From NCBI GenBank assembly GCA_022009855.1, contig CP091727.1:3782001-3846000 (forward strand): a stretch of DNA of 64,000 nt. The letters run 5' to 3'. Every line of letters begins with the position of its first letter. Position 1 is the stretch's first letter. Under the pieces are notes generated by a model. That model saw only the letters and a program-made list of their open reading frames with translations, ran no database searches and was not told the origin of the DNA. Positions 47,750 through 59,538 of this stretch are shown in pieces. The position numbers were made by a program, and so were the translations under genes. This stretch comes from Lentisphaeria bacterium (lineage in GTDB: Bacteria > Verrucomicrobiota > Lentisphaeria > Victivallales > Victivallaceae).

Positions 47750-48775
47750 ATGATTAAGCGTCGCAGTTTACGGATGGTAATTCGCCACTATGTATTCGGC
47801 CTTCTGAATGCTCATCCTGATGAAGAAATCCGTATCCCATCATATAACATTCTTGCCAAAAAATTCCATATGGCAAGAAGCACGGCACAATTGGAGCTGA
47901 AAGCCTTGGTGGATGAAGGCTACCTCATTACGCGTCCTGGAATCGGAACATTCGCGAATTTAAACAGAAGCATAGATTCTGATACTTCAAATGTTCCGGC
48001 CATTACTACTGTTTGGGGGAGTGGCGACTATGTTTATCGTCGATTTACCGCAATTAGTGTCTTACGGGCATTTGAGCGAGAAGTTGCAAAATATCCGGCG
48101 AAAATTCAGGAAATTTTCTTTTCTTCCGGCACAGAAGACCAGATGTATGAAGAGTTAACCGAATTGAACTCACATGCACTTGTCTGGATATCTCCCTGCG
48201 AATCTCGGTATTCCTTGATTCGCAGAATTGCCGAAAAAATCCCCGTTCTTGTTCTTCAGGGAACGGTTCCTGGAGTTCCCTGTGCCTGCTGGGATCTTAC
48301 TCCAGTGGGATATCAGATTGGCGAAGAGTTAGTGCGACGGGAACTTTTTCGGTTTCTTTATTTGGAATCCAGCAACTCCAATCTCCAAATTTGGAATGGC
48401 ATAATGAATGCTTTTCAAAAAGCAGGGGTCAAGAACTGTAACCAGTATTTGATGAGATATCAAAATGGACATAAAAATGTGGAAGCTCTCCTGCAGAGCG
48501 GATATCAACCCAATGCAGTTTTTTTTAGAGAAGAAGCTGGTATGTATTTGATGAATACTCTTTCCCGCTATGGAATCGATCCCCGGAAAGATTGTCTAAT
48601 GATATCAGCAACATATAAACCTCGTGCCCTGACTGCTCCGTTGCTTTTGGTGGAACTCCCGTTCGAAGGATTGGGAGCATACGCTGCCGAACTTTTATTT
48701 CAAATCATGGAGAAGAAAAAAATACCAGAAAAGAATATTTTTATTCCAGAGAAAATTTCAGTGAAAACCGTATAA
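47750..48775 (+). CDS. GntR-family regulator with LacI-like effector domain
   Basis: 341 residues, intact. The winged helix (about 8-75) has RIPSYNILAKKFHMARSTAQ and LKALVDEGYLITRPGIGTFA. The rest resembles a periplasmic-binding-type sugar sensor (SRYSLIRRIAEKIPVLVLQG; LQSGYQPNAVFFREEAGMYL; LVELPFEGLGAYAAELLFQI), as in AraR/GntR-LacI hybrids. It sits at the head of the AT-rich rhamnosidase locus and is the likely local regulator. Confidence 0.82.
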   Translation: MIKRRSLRMVIRHYVFGLLNAHPDEEIRIPSYNILAKKFHMARSTAQLELKALVDEGYLITRPGIGTFANLNRSIDSDTSNVPAITTVWGSGDYVYRRFTAISVLRAFEREVAKYPAKIQEIFFSSGTEDQMYEELTELNSHALVWISPCESRYSLIRRIAEKIPVLVLQGTVPGVPCACWDLTPVGYQIGEELVRRELFRFLYLESSNSNLQIWNGIMNAFQKAGVKNCNQYLMRYQNGHKNVEALLQSGYQPNAVFFREEAGMYLMNTLSRYGIDPRKDCLMISATYKPRALTAPLLLVELPFEGLGAYAAELLFQIMEKKKIPEKNIFIPEKISVKTV

Positions 48776-49003
48776 GCAAAGAGACGATATTAGTAATGAC
48801 CAAACTCGTGATTTCTGTTTGCTATATGCATTTTATGGCAAACGCAGTCTCGAAATGAAGTTTTTCTTATTTCTATGCGAAATCAAGGTATAAAATCCCG
48901 GGCAATCGCAGTTGCAAGAATGATAACGTATTCATTGAAGAGGGAGGTGATTTATAGAGGGATTATGTAATGAGCAGGGCTAAGGAGAAAGAGGGAAGAT
49001 GAA

Positions 49004-49710
49004 ATGAAAAGAAGAAATTCATACTTTACATTGATAGAGTTATTAATTATCGTATCTGTGCTTTCTATTCTTGTTGCTCTTCTTCTGCCGGCACTTCAGG
49101 CCGCAAGAGAAAAAGGGAAAATGATTTCCTGTAATTCAAATTTGAAACAAATGGGTGTTTTTTCCTGTCTGTATCAAAATGATTTTGATGGCTTTGCCGG
49201 ACCTCAATGTGGAATGAATACCGGTATAGGTCGGTATACCGTACATTATCATTGGGACTATTATTTCTTAAAGCATTATCTCTCCCGAATTTCGCCATTG
49301 AAAAACCAAATGACAAAAGTATTTTTTCTGCCCTTCGGACAAAAGGAGTGAAGCCAAGCATCTAAACTATCAGCTCCGCAGCTATGCTCCTCCCAAAGGC
49401 TGGATTCAAAATAATGATGTCCCGGCGAAGCCGCAGCAAATTAAAAAAACATCCCGTGGACTTTTTGTTTACCGAAACGAATAACGCAAACGGCGAGTTG
49501 CTCCTTGCGGCAGTAGGGGTTGCTCAATCTGACGGAGAAGTTATTGTCAATGGTACAGTTCAAATGGGCAACAACCATCAGGATTCGAAACGACGACCGA
49601 GTGTTTGTGTCGATGGTCATGTCGAACATGGTTTGCTGAACGAGGCTTGCGGTGGATTTAATACAACTGCATTCAATTTTCTGCAGCGTGTACAAAACTG
49701 GCGCTTATAA
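49004..49710 (+). CDS. Pseudopilin-like protein with prepilin N-methylation motif (frame breaks)
   Basis: MKRRNSYFTLIELLIIVSVL has the leader, cleavage site and helix, followed by CNSNLKQMGVFSCLYQNDFD. A break in a T6 run near 49322 restores CPSDKRSEAKHLNYQLRSYA, and another near 49462 leads to FTETNNANGELLLAAVG and SVCVDGHVEHG, the DGH end. About 230 residues. It precedes an SGNH hydrolase, giving the third pseudopilin-hydrolase pair in this window. Confidence 0.78.
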
Positions 49711-49987
49711 ATATTTTAAACCGATCAATATACTACAGGAGATACAGATTGAGGAGTTGCATGTCTTAAAAATAATGATATTGATCGCCAAGGTTGGCGG
49801 TCTCGGTGAAAAAACAGTTTAGATCAGGAGTGTTACAATGAAAATGATCCTTACAATTTTCTCAATTTTCATCTTCTTTTCCGCAATGGTTGAAGCTGCG
49901 GAATTGAAGGTTCTGTGTGTTGGAAATAGCTTTGCCTCCAGTGTTATAAAAGATTTACGTGCTATTGCAAGAGCGGAAGGTTGTAAT

Positions 49988-49993
49988 TTAAAA
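49988..49993. repeat. Target-site duplication of the IS1380 element (left copy)
   Basis: TTAAAA at 49988-49993 is repeated at 51737-51742, directly outside the inverted ends of the element. Because of the flanking A bases the duplication could be as short as 4 bp (TAAA). Confidence 0.85.
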
Positions 49994-51736
49994 CCTGAAT
50001 CCGTGAATTTTTGTTGATGTATTTTTCATTCGGATTCAAATGTTGATTTTTGCCGGATTTCCCGGTGTTTTTTGTTCTGATTTCCGATCCTGATTCCGCT
50101 GATTTTCCGATTCATCGCCATGTATTGTCGATTTCACGAAAAAAAACGCTTTAAATGATTCGAAAATCCCGATTTTTGGCCATAGTCATCTACAGATGTT
50201 CTAAATCACCTCCATTTCATATCCAATTTAGGTTGCTTTATTGTTCAACATCGTGCATACAAATCCTTAAAAATCCGGTAATGCGGATTACCGCGACCGA
50301 ATGAGAGCCAAATATATCCAGCGTGTTTCACCACCTTGCAGGCGATATAGATTAAGTCCTGCATCACGGAGCGCAACCGGCGGCGGGCCACCTTATATTC
50401 CCGATGAAGCAACTGCGGCTTGTTCAGAAAACGTTGTCCCATGATCCGCAAACAATTGAACGCTAAGGCCGCAATATTTAAGATCAAGGCATTCGTCGCA
50501 AACTTGCCGCTCGGCAGTTTTTCAATGTTCATATCAGTCTTCAGCTCACTGTGGAACTGTTCACTGGTTCCGTGATCGTGATATCCCGCGATACATTCTT
50601 CTTCCGTGCAATCAATATTTGTCCACCATGAATCAATTTCGATTTCCGGAAACAGGAAAACTTCCCCGGTTTTCGCATTGGTCAGGCGTTCGGTCGCGGC
50701 AACCACCATCGTCATGGTTCCCCGCATGGATTCTTCTTCCGACTCGAACAGTTCAGCCGACTTGTCGACAGGAACATTTCCCCATGAATAATGCCAGACA
50801 TTTTTTCCATCACGGGACGGCTGTTTTTCACCATACTGTTTCCCAAGTTCCAAATAACGCTCCCGAGGCTCCTTGCGAAGGTTGCGTTTCACGATGAATT
50901 TCACCCCGTATTCATCCAGAACTTTGATGAATTTCCGGTCGTCGTGACCGGAATCAACCCGGACAACGATTTGTCGGAGATTAATTTTCAACGCTTTCAC
51001 CTGTTCCAAGCAGCGCCGGAGAAATTCCACCGCTCCATTCTCGCTGTGCTGACTGCCAATCCGCAATTCATTGGCGAGCATATAGCCCTCGCTCCCGAGA
51101 TAGGCGAAGATTGGCGCGTATCCATCAATTTGATGATAGGTTCGGGCAATCCCCTCTTTCTTGCAGCCGGGATTCAGCAATGCGGCAACGTCGATATCCA
51201 GCGGAATCAATTTGTGTTTTCCGATTTTTACCGTTCCAAACGATTCGACCTTGCGCAGAAGATCGCGCATAGCATAATCCAACAACGTCTGCCGGGAATT
51301 GAGCTTCGCGATTAAATCCAGACGTTGACGCAAGGTCTCTTCAGACGGAACACGTTCCAGTTCCAGCGCAAGCCGAAACGCCAACTCATCCCGGAACAAC
51401 TCGATATCGGCAAAATCAGTGCGCGCAAGCGTGAACAGCCCGACCACCGATTTGATGATTCCGCTGTTGGATATCCAACCTTTTTGATGCGATCCGTTGT
51501 CATTTTATCCACACGTGCCAATCCGCGATTGTCTTTCAGCAAGGCTCCAACCATGGCGATACCGCCAGTGGCTATAATATCTTCATTGCTTTGAGTTATT
51601 TTAAACCGAGTCGCCATTCATTTCACCCGTCGGGTTGAGTTTATCCATGTCTCGAAACACATACATAATATACTGCGACTCAACATCTTTTCTTCTATTT
51701 TATCGTCGATTTCACCAATTATTTCACGGATTCAGG
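49994..51736 (-). mobile_element. IS1380-family insertion sequence
   Basis: 1,743 bp. The left end begins CCTGAATCCGTGAATTTTTG; the right end read inward begins CCTGAATCCGTGAAATAATT, 14 bases identical. Flanked by TTAAAA duplications. It carries one transposase gene in the reverse direction to the host gene. Confidence 0.88.
50245..51617 (-). CDS. IS1380-family transposase (one frame break)
   Basis: About 457 residues. N-terminus MATRFKITQSNEDIIATGGI; a break in the A5 run near 51477 joins it to SNSGIIKSVVGLFTLARTDF. DDE marks are GKHKLIPLDIDVAALLNPGC (Asp), IVVRVDSGHDDRKFIKVLDE (Asp) and GTSEQFHSELKTDMNIEKLP (Glu within the DDE_Tnp_1 C motif). The sequence SEQFHSELKTDM is typical of the IS1380 group. 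Confidence 0.88.
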
Positions 51737-51742
51737 TTAAAA
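51737..51742. repeat. Target-site duplication of the IS1380 element (right copy)
   Basis: TTAAAA, identical to 49988-49993. Confidence 0.85.
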
Positions 51743-52594
51743 ATTTTCGCTTTTACCTGTCTGCCTGGAGCATCTATGGAAGTGCATCTCAAGAACGCAA
51801 AGCAAGAAGAAGCCAACCCTGAACTTCGCTGTTACCAGCTTACACCAGCAAAAAAAGCGAAAATGCGGGAAATTCTAACTATGGAGAAATGGGATATTAT
51901 CACCATTCAACAATTTAGTCGTATCAGTTACATGCCGGAAACTTATTTCCCCTGGGCGGAAGAGCTTTCTGCTTATATCAGGCGCTATGCGCCCCAGGCT
52001 GAAATCATCTTCCAGCAGACATGGCGTTACCGTGAAGATCATGGGATATATAAAAATGGAAAATTATCTCCCCTCACCATGTATGAACGCCTGACTGATG
52101 CATATCGAGAAGCGGCAACGAAGCTGAGTCTTCGGGTTATCCCGGCTGGGGCCGCCATAGAACTTGCATTGGCAAAACAGGCCGGAGTATTCCGCCCTCT
52201 TTCAAAAGAACAGTCTCTTTCTCCGGCAGGAACTCCTGTGCCTGATCCATATGCGTTACACGAAGGATGGATATGGAAAAAAACGAATTCTTCTATGAAT
52301 GCGCGTTTCGACGGTATGCATTTGAATGAACGGGGAAAATATCTTCAAGCTTGTGTGTGGTATGGTTTTCTGTTTAAAAAGGATCCGGAAACGATCCGTT
52401 GGAAACCGTCAGAAATGGATCTCCAAGATGCGATTTTTCTTAAAATGTGTGCAAAAGAAGCATTACAAAATGGTCTTGATACTGTTATCAAAAGATAATA
52501 AAAAGCGCTGCCCTGGTAAAAAGGAACGATTGATGCATAGTAGTTGGTTTCAAGTTCTACTTGCTGCGTGTAATTCAAAGTAACATAATTCATG

Positions 52595-52636
52595 TACGCA
52601 AAACAATAAATTTTTACAGAATGATTGTTTTGCGTA
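52595..52636. repeat. 13-bp perfect inverted repeat before the LamG-domain gene
   Basis: TACGCAAAACAAT (52595-52607) and ATTGTTTTGCGTA (52624-52636) flank a 16-base A/T loop. It lies between the SGNH gene and the next signal-peptide gene, 50 bp before its start. It could be a terminator, an operator or an RNA fold. Confidence 0.6.
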
Positions 52637-52686
52637 TCAAATGCAATAATAGTCTTGGCAGAAACTAAACCAAGTGGAGAATTCAT

Positions 52687-55600
52687 ATGCGCGCTTTTTA
52701 CATTTCGTGTATTATCTTCAGTATGGCGGTTACAGAATCTTGTCTGGCGGAGATGCTGCTGTATAAAACTCTTGATCCCAAGAAAAGCGTCATGTGGTCC
52801 TCCAAGCCGGAAGATATTAGAAATGAGAGGCTTGTTTCATATATTAAAGGATATAAACGAGCCAATGCCCCGTCAGCAGCTCCGGGTACTTGGCAGATAG
52901 GCATGTTAGAGGCTTTAGAAGAAGGGAAAGTATCGCCTGGACTTTGGCGTGCAATGCTCTGTTGATTTCACTGTCCAGAAACTGGGGCTTCATTTTGATG
53001 GACCTCCTAGAGACTGGTTGGTAGAACAAAAAGCAGCCCTTAAAAAAGGAACCCAACATTTCTTTTCCATGGCATTTACTATTGAAAAGAAAGATGCAGG
53101 TCGCAAACTCCGTCTTCCGGCAGCCTGGATCGGGGATCTTCCGGCAGGAGCAGATTTCACCCTGTTCAATGCGAAACTCTATAAAGATATTCATATACCT
53201 GCTTTGCGCAAACCGGAACTGCTCTTCTCTGTGTCATTTGACAACGGCTGGAATGCAGAAAAAGCCATGGGAGACCCCGGCCCACTTGAAGCAGAAAATC
53301 TGGTGTCCGTTCCTGGAATCTCCGGTAACGGTGTGCGAATTGCCCGCACAGGAGCTCGTTTGAGCTATCCGATAAAGCGAAATCTAATGCTGGATCAAGG
53401 AACGGTTACTTTCTGGTACAAACCGGAATGGACTCGGCGAGCCTGGTATCCTCTGTTTGTCTTGAATCGTGATTGGCCGGGGGAGAAGCGGCAAGGGTCC
53501 AACTGGCTCTGGTTCTGGATACAAGATGGAATACTTCGAGCCGATCTCTCCGACGACAAGGATTCCTACAAACGTGGCGGCGATATCATCTCTGGACAAT
53601 GGCAATGGCTCGCATTCCGCTGGGGGCCCGCGGGTGTAGAGGTCTTCCGAAATGGAGTCAAAGCTCCGGGAGGGGACAGTGAATCTCCGTTCAAAAAAAT
53701 TTCATCTATTATGCATTTTTCCAATCCAGGTTCCTTTGATCGATTTTTTGTTGGAGGAGGAGAAGATGGCAAAGGGGCTGAGGGAATTTTTGACGAGCTT
53801 CGCATCTATAGTGGAATGCTTGATGATGCAGAACTTCAAAGAATATTTCACGAAGCAAACGTTCCGCGTTTGCATCTAGAAAGTCGCTATTTTCTGCCAT
53901 ATACGGAGCAGCAAAGTCTTCATTTCTCCGCTTCGCCAGATGCAGATTGGAAACTTGTCGATTTCAGAAAACGAACTTTACTCTCCGGAAAGACTGGTTC
54001 AGGAAACATTGATATTCCGCTTCCTCCGCTGGAACCGGGCAATTATACTCTTTTCGTTCGGAGCCGTGGAGTGGAAAATTCTGAGACTCTTATATTTTTC
54101 TCTCCGTCGACATCCTTCTCGAAATCTGGAAAACTGGATCTTGAAAAGATAGATGAGATTCGATTCGAAAAGCCGCTTGATTCTGAACGGTTTGTTTCTC
54201 ATGGCAATATTCATTTGGGCACCTGCGAGGGAATGGTTTATCTGGAAACGGAAGAAATCCCTGATGCACGCTTTTCTATTCGTTTTCAATTGCCGGATGG
54301 TAAAACTCCTTATTACGTAGAATGGTTATATCCTGATGATAAAATTCGCAATGCGGAAATTGTTGTCCATGAAGCAAAACGTCCGGACTATGGGCTTTGT
54401 GTCGGGTATAGCATCGGGGATGAATATCCCAACTCGGGGAAACTGCTGAAACAGGGAGGAATCCTCTACCCGCGCAAATCGGATAAGCCCCTGGAGTATG
54501 CCTTGACTCTTCGAACACCACGAAGAATGGGCGCTCCCGGTGCAATCGCTGCGATTCGGATCTACAGAATTTGCGACGGAAAACTTCCTGCCGCACGCCT
54601 GGGGAAATCAACGGGCATTGGCTCTCTATTACGAAGATCCTGCCCTGTATGCATCGTTTCCGTATTTACAAAACAAAGCTGATTCTATGCCGGAATTTGA
54701 GGAGTTTCTGGCCCGACTGAGCTCCTATATGAAATTCAGCGGGCAGAATATGTTGATCTATCCATTTGTCTGGTATCAAGGTGAACTTGGAGAATACTAT
54801 AAGCCACGTCCTCATGCATTGAATTTCTATGATGGTCTCATGACTTTTTTTGACCGGGAAAATCTAAGTTTCATTGGTGCTTTTAATCCGCACAACACGG
54901 ATTGTGTGGATGCCGTTCATCTGACTGCGGCGGCTCAGGAGGACGGCAGATTACATGATACACCGGTTATGATCTATGACACAGGCAAACCCAATCCAGG
55001 TCGATGGCACGGAAGTCCGCCAAACTTTAATATCTTACACCCGGCTCTGCAAAAAAAGTGATGCAATGGGTCGATGATCTCTGCCGAATAGGGGCGCGTC
55101 ATCATTCATTCCGGGGAATTGAATTTACCATTACAACACATTCGCTTCTTGCTCTCGGCAATTTATCGGCGGGATATAATGATTTTATGATTGAAAGTTT
55201 TGAGCGCGATACGGGAATTCAAATACCCATTGATCGAAAAGCACCTCTTCGCGGGAAATTGTACGCAGATTGGTTGCTTGCGAATGTCAGACCGCAATGG
55301 ATCGAGTGGCGATGCAGGCAGTTGGAGCAATTTTATCGCCGTGTTGCAGAGAAATTGCGTGCGGTGCGCAGTGATCTGGTATTCCGAATCAACATGACTC
55401 TAACTCAACCTGTGGAAAATGATTCTTCAACATGGAATGATCCTGATTTTGTTCGTAAAAACTGTCTTGCTGCAGGAATTGATCCAGAGAGAATTGCTCT
55501 TCTGCCCAATACTATTTTAACCATTACGACTCAACCTGCAATCTATCGTTACAAGTTTCACTCCCGTGCGCCAGAGAAACAGCCATATCTAAGTGCATTG

Positions 55601-56182
55601 AAACGATATGATACAACTCAGGCTACTTTCTCCATCTTGAGCAATGCACCTCTTACAGCCATTCATCTGCATGATAAATATTGGGAATCGCCTCTTGGAA
55701 AGCGCGATCCTTTGAAGGCTCCATGGTTACGAGAGATACCATGGCGTGTCAGCACATTGAATCCCGGTGGAATTCATGCTATGCGCAGTTATGTTTATCC
55801 ATTTCGCTGGGCAGATCCCATTCAACTTTCGAAAGGAGGCTTCTTGATAGGCTCTTATGGAACTGAGAAGCAGCTTGCTTCATTCGCTGAACAATTCACT
55901 GTCCTTCCTCCGCGTCGTTTCAAAGAGACAGGGAAAGATGAAATTGTAAAAATCCGTACATTGGTATGGCAAGGCTCCCTCTGGTTCTATGTAGTGAACA
56001 CGGGTGATTCCGTTCGAGAACTTCGCTTGAGAGTACCTGGCGGAACTCTCAATGCCCCGGATGGGAAAACGCCCAAAGAGCTCCAGCATGGGGTGCTGAA
56101 ACTTTCTTTGGCTCCATACTCTCTACGCTCGTTTCGCTGCCCGGGAGGAGATGAAAAAGATCTTATTCTGGAGATGCAATGA
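52687..56182 (+). CDS. Large secreted LamG/ConA-like protein of probable glycosidase role (frame breaks)
   Basis: ATG 52687 follows GGAGA; signal peptide MRAFYISCIIFSMAVTESCL. A ConA/LamG module lies at about 53230-53870 (LLFSVSFDNGWNAEKAMGDP; MLDQGTVTFWYKPEW; GIFDELRIYSGMLDDAELQR). The second half (about 54560-56180) has YEDPALYASFPYLQNKAD, MLIYPFVWYQGELGEYY and RGIEFTITTHSLLALGNLSA, with a beta end ELRLRVPGGTLNAPDGKTP. Breaks occur near 52948, 54590 and 55050. About 1,165 residues. No named catalytic family was recognised; the context is glycan breakdown. Its stop overlaps the next ATG. Confidence 0.6.
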
Positions 56183-57072
56183 AAACAAGCATAATGATCT
56201 GCATGGGAAGTATTTTTATAATTTGTGGTTGTAAAAATATAAATCCCGATATTTCAAAAGCTTATGACAAATATTACCTTCGGGGACGAGGAACTCCGGC
56301 TCAGTTCCTGACGGATCAGCTTCTGGATCGCCCGGTTTGCCTTGCTCTTGCAGTTCTTGCTCCTCCGTCTCCGGTGTTTTCTCACCAAGAAGCTGAAAGG
56401 ATTATCGAGCAATATTTCAAGGATGCGCAAACTGGATTTCTCTGGAAAATAACGCCTCCGACATTCCAAATTCCTGAAAATTCTTCGTCTGACGCATTAG
56501 AGCTGAACGACGAGTATCGCTTGGGCTCACAAGAAAAGCGTTCGACGGGAACTCAATGGAAGATTCGCTGGAGCTCGGAAGGACTTCATTTTTCTGTAGT
56601 TTGCAAAGATACTTCAATTGACGCCTGTTTCCCTGAACCATGGAAAGGGGATTGTGTGGAAGTTTTCTTGCGCATACCTGCAGAAATTCCGATCTACCGA
56701 GAATATGTTATCAATCCAGAAGGACAAACGTATCGGGCTGTTCACATCCGGGCTGAATATGGTAAACGACTGGCGTTCCCGCTGAAGAAAAAGAGGGAAC
56801 GTGTATCTGTTCGATACATTCCGCAGGGCTACCATGTCGAATTGTTCATTCCATGGAAAGACTTAAATGAAATGGATCTCGATGATTCACCAGGCCCCGG
56901 CTTCCGTTTTCAAGCGGGACTTCTTCGCATCGATGCAAAGACCAAACCGCGGCAAAGACAAGCCTATGCTCCATTTCCGCTGCTCTACGATGGGCATAAC
57001 ATATTTGGATATGCGACATTCATTCTTAGTGCCGAAAAGAATCCTGCGCCAGCAGAAGACAGAGCGAAGTAG
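56179..57072 (+). CDS. Lipoprotein with CBM9/DOMON-like carbohydrate-binding domain
   Basis: 297 residues, intact; its ATG overlaps the preceding stop (ATGA). MKTSIMICMGSIFIICGCKN is a signal sequence with a lipobox-like CGC, so lipid attachment at Cys18 is likely. The binding domain (about 125-285) has WKIRWSSEGLHFSVVCKDTS, WKGDCVEVFLRIPAEIP and YHVELFIPWKDL, the ordinary CBM9-type strand order. It probably binds sugars at the cell surface for the neighbouring hydrolases. Confidence 0.75.
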   Translation: MKTSIMICMGSIFIICGCKNINPDISKAYDKYYLRGRGTPAQFLTDQLLDRPVCLALAVLAPPSPVFSHQEAERIIEQYFKDAQTGFLWKITPPTFQIPENSSSDALELNDEYRLGSQEKRSTGTQWKIRWSSEGLHFSVVCKDTSIDACFPEPWKGDCVEVFLRIPAEIPIYREYVINPEGQTYRAVHIRAEYGKRLAFPLKKKRERVSVRYIPQGYHVELFIPWKDLNEMDLDDSPGPGFRFQAGLLRIDAKTKPRQRQAYAPFPLLYDGHNIFGYATFILSAEKNPAPAEDRAK

Positions 57073-57151
57073 GCTTAAAAATTGTTCGCCTGCATTAAAA
57101 TGACCGGAATGAGCAGTAATTTTTTACGAACAGAGAAATAGGAAAGCAAAG

Positions 57152-59538
57152 ATGAAGCAATTTTTGAATCAGGCATGCTATATTTGGACAACACCGTTCG
57201 AATCGGGAACGGATCTTTATCGACGCTTCCGCAAAAAATTTTACTGGAATCCCAAAAGTTCGACAACAGTCACTCTCTGTATTGCTGCAGATTCTACCTG
57301 CGCTGTGGATCTCAATGGAAGACGTTGCCCTGTTTCACAAACGGCAGACTTCCCGCTGAATCGAAGATATTCAGAATTTGATATCACTGATTTTCTGCAT
57401 CATGGCGAAAATGTGATTACGGTAGAGGTTCATTTCCTTTGGGGAAGAATTTCTGACTTATGCTCCTGGAGTACCATTTCTTAAGGCTGCACTGATTGAA
57501 GGACAAGATATTATATTAAAACTGACAGCTCCTGGAAGTGTTCTGCCAACACACCATTTACATCCGGACTCAATTGTCAGGAAACTCCACAACTCGGATA
57601 TGTTTTCGAATATGATGCTCGTCGAGAAATTCCGTGGAAAGAAATTTCTTTCGATGACTCCAGCTGGGAAAATGCTGTCGAATACCCTTCATTACCCTGG
57701 GAGACGATGAAGCGTAGAAATATTCCTCAGCTTCTGGAACTCTCCCCGCCTGTTGTCCGAGTTATTCAGGCAGGTTATTTGAAACGTGAAAACGAAGGTC
57801 AGACTTTTGCAGAGACATGTTCACGAGATTATCTCCTTTCATGCCGCAGCGAAGAATTGTTCAAGGAACTGAACCCCGAACAGTTTTATGACAGACGGAC
57901 ATGGACAAAACCAATTTTGAATCTGACGAGGGAATTTTGCTATTCTTTGCGCCCTCTTCCTGCTGCATCCTCCCCTGACGGATATTACCTGATTCTGGAT
58001 TTGCAAAAGAACAAGTCGGATTTCCATATCTGAAAATTTGTGCGCCTTCAGGAACGATAATTGATCTTTGCCATGGCGAACATCTTGATGACGGTCGAAT
58101 ACGCGCACGAATCGGGAAACGAAATTTTGCCGACCGTTTTATTTGCCGCGAAGGACTTAATGAATTTCTCTATCTGCATCGGCGTATTGGTGCTCGTTAT
58201 CTTGAGCTTCACATTACAAAAGTGGGAAGTGGTGAAGTCAATTTGCTCTATGCCGGAATCATTCCTTTGGAACTGCCGTTGCCGCAAAGTGCAACATTTC
58301 TCACGGAAGACCACTTTCTGAAACATCTCAACACTCTGTCGACTGAAACTCTGAAACTCTGTATGCATGAGCATTATGAAGACTGCCCATGGCGGGAACA
58401 AAGTCTTTATGCTTACGACTCCCCGCAGTCAAATTCTTTATGGATATTATATCTGGGGCAATTACACATTTGCCGGAGAAAATCTTGATCTGCTGGGATA
58501 TGCTTTCGACAAAGAACGTTATCTGGAGCTGACTGCGCCGGGAAAATGCTCGAAGACAATTCCTATTTTTACAATGGCATGGATTTCTGCTGTTTATGAG
58601 CATTTTCTCTACAGTGGTTCTTTGATTTGTTTAAAAAATGGAAAAGGCAAATCAATCAGATTCTGGACAGAGCTCTTTCTGAAAAAGAGCCATCTGCGGC
58701 GGAACTGTACAATCCGGGTTCAGGCAATCGAATTTGGAATTTCTACGAGTGGAACGGTACGTTACGTAATCTGCAAGGAGCACAGCAGGCTCCATACAAT
58801 CTCTATCTCTATGAAGCGTTAGAAAAAGCGGCGAAACTTCATGAGAGAGATGGTGACCGAGAAAGAGCGAAATATCTCTTTGATACAGCACAAAGACTTG
58901 GTCGCGATATAGAGAACATCTTCTGGGATTCTGCCCTTTCCTGTTACGGTACATTTCCGCCGGGAAGCAATCCTCTTGTTTACGAGCACATTCAGTGTCT
59001 GATGCTTGCTCATAATCTGGTTCCGAAAGAGAAGAAAAATGCCCTCCTGAAACTTTTCTTCACAAAACAGATGCGAACAATCGAATTGAGTGCTCTGCGT
59101 TGGTTGATTGATGCAACGATGAAAAATGGATCAGAAGCGCGTCGCTTTCTGATGACAGAGCTGCGTTCAATCTTCGAACCAATTGTTTACGCGGGCGCAA
59201 CATCGCTCTGGGAAACAAGACTGGGAAGTGATGACTTTGGCGGAGCAGGAAGTCTCTGTCATGGCTGGAGCAGTGTCATGCCGTACTTCTGTGGACGCTA
59301 TCTTCTGGGAATTGAACCTTTGGATGAGGGATTCAAACGCTTTCTGGTAAAACCGTATTGTGCAGATCTCACGCATGTATCCGGGGAAGTGCCGACTCCA
59401 TTCGGGGTGATCAGAGTTTCTTGGCGCAAAGACGGAAACAGTTTGAATATCCGGGTAGAACATCCCGAAGGAACAATTCCTGTTTCTGGAGAATATGAAG
59501 AATATCCTGTCGCTCGCTTTGAAACAATAGTCCGTTGA
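57152..59538 (+). CDS. Alpha-L-rhamnosidase-like glycoside hydrolase (GH78 type), multiple frame breaks
   Basis: N-terminal beta domains (YIWTTPFESGTDLYRRFRKK; ITDFLHHGENVITVEVHFLW) are followed by HEHYEDCPWREQSLYAYDSR, the GH78 motif D-CPWRE, then YGYYIWGNYTFAGENLD. The (alpha/alpha)6 part continues WNFYEWNGTLRNLQGAQQAP and TSLWETRLGSDDFGGAGSLC. A C-terminal beta domain ends VARFETIVR. Breaks lie near 57455, 57545, 58030, 58425 and 58620. About 795 residues, the family size. No signal peptide is seen. It would release L-rhamnose, so the locus probably acts on rhamnose-containing glycan. Confidence 0.75.

Larger units (their letters stand above)
49838..52498 (+). pseudogene. SGNH/GDSL-type (DUF4886-like) hydrolase interrupted by an IS1380 element
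   Basis: The first 52 codons (49838-49993) encode a signal peptide and LKVLCVGNSFASSVIKDLRA, block I with the catalytic Ser. The rest (51743-52498) continues IFAFTCLPGASMEVHLKNAK and IITIQQFSRIS, and ends with FDGMHLNERGKYLQ, the D-x-x-H block. Removing 49994-51736 and one copy of the 6-bp duplication restores a continuous frame of about 303 residues. Secreted esterase/deacetylase of a glycan is likely. The insertion is probably recent. Confidence 0.85.
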
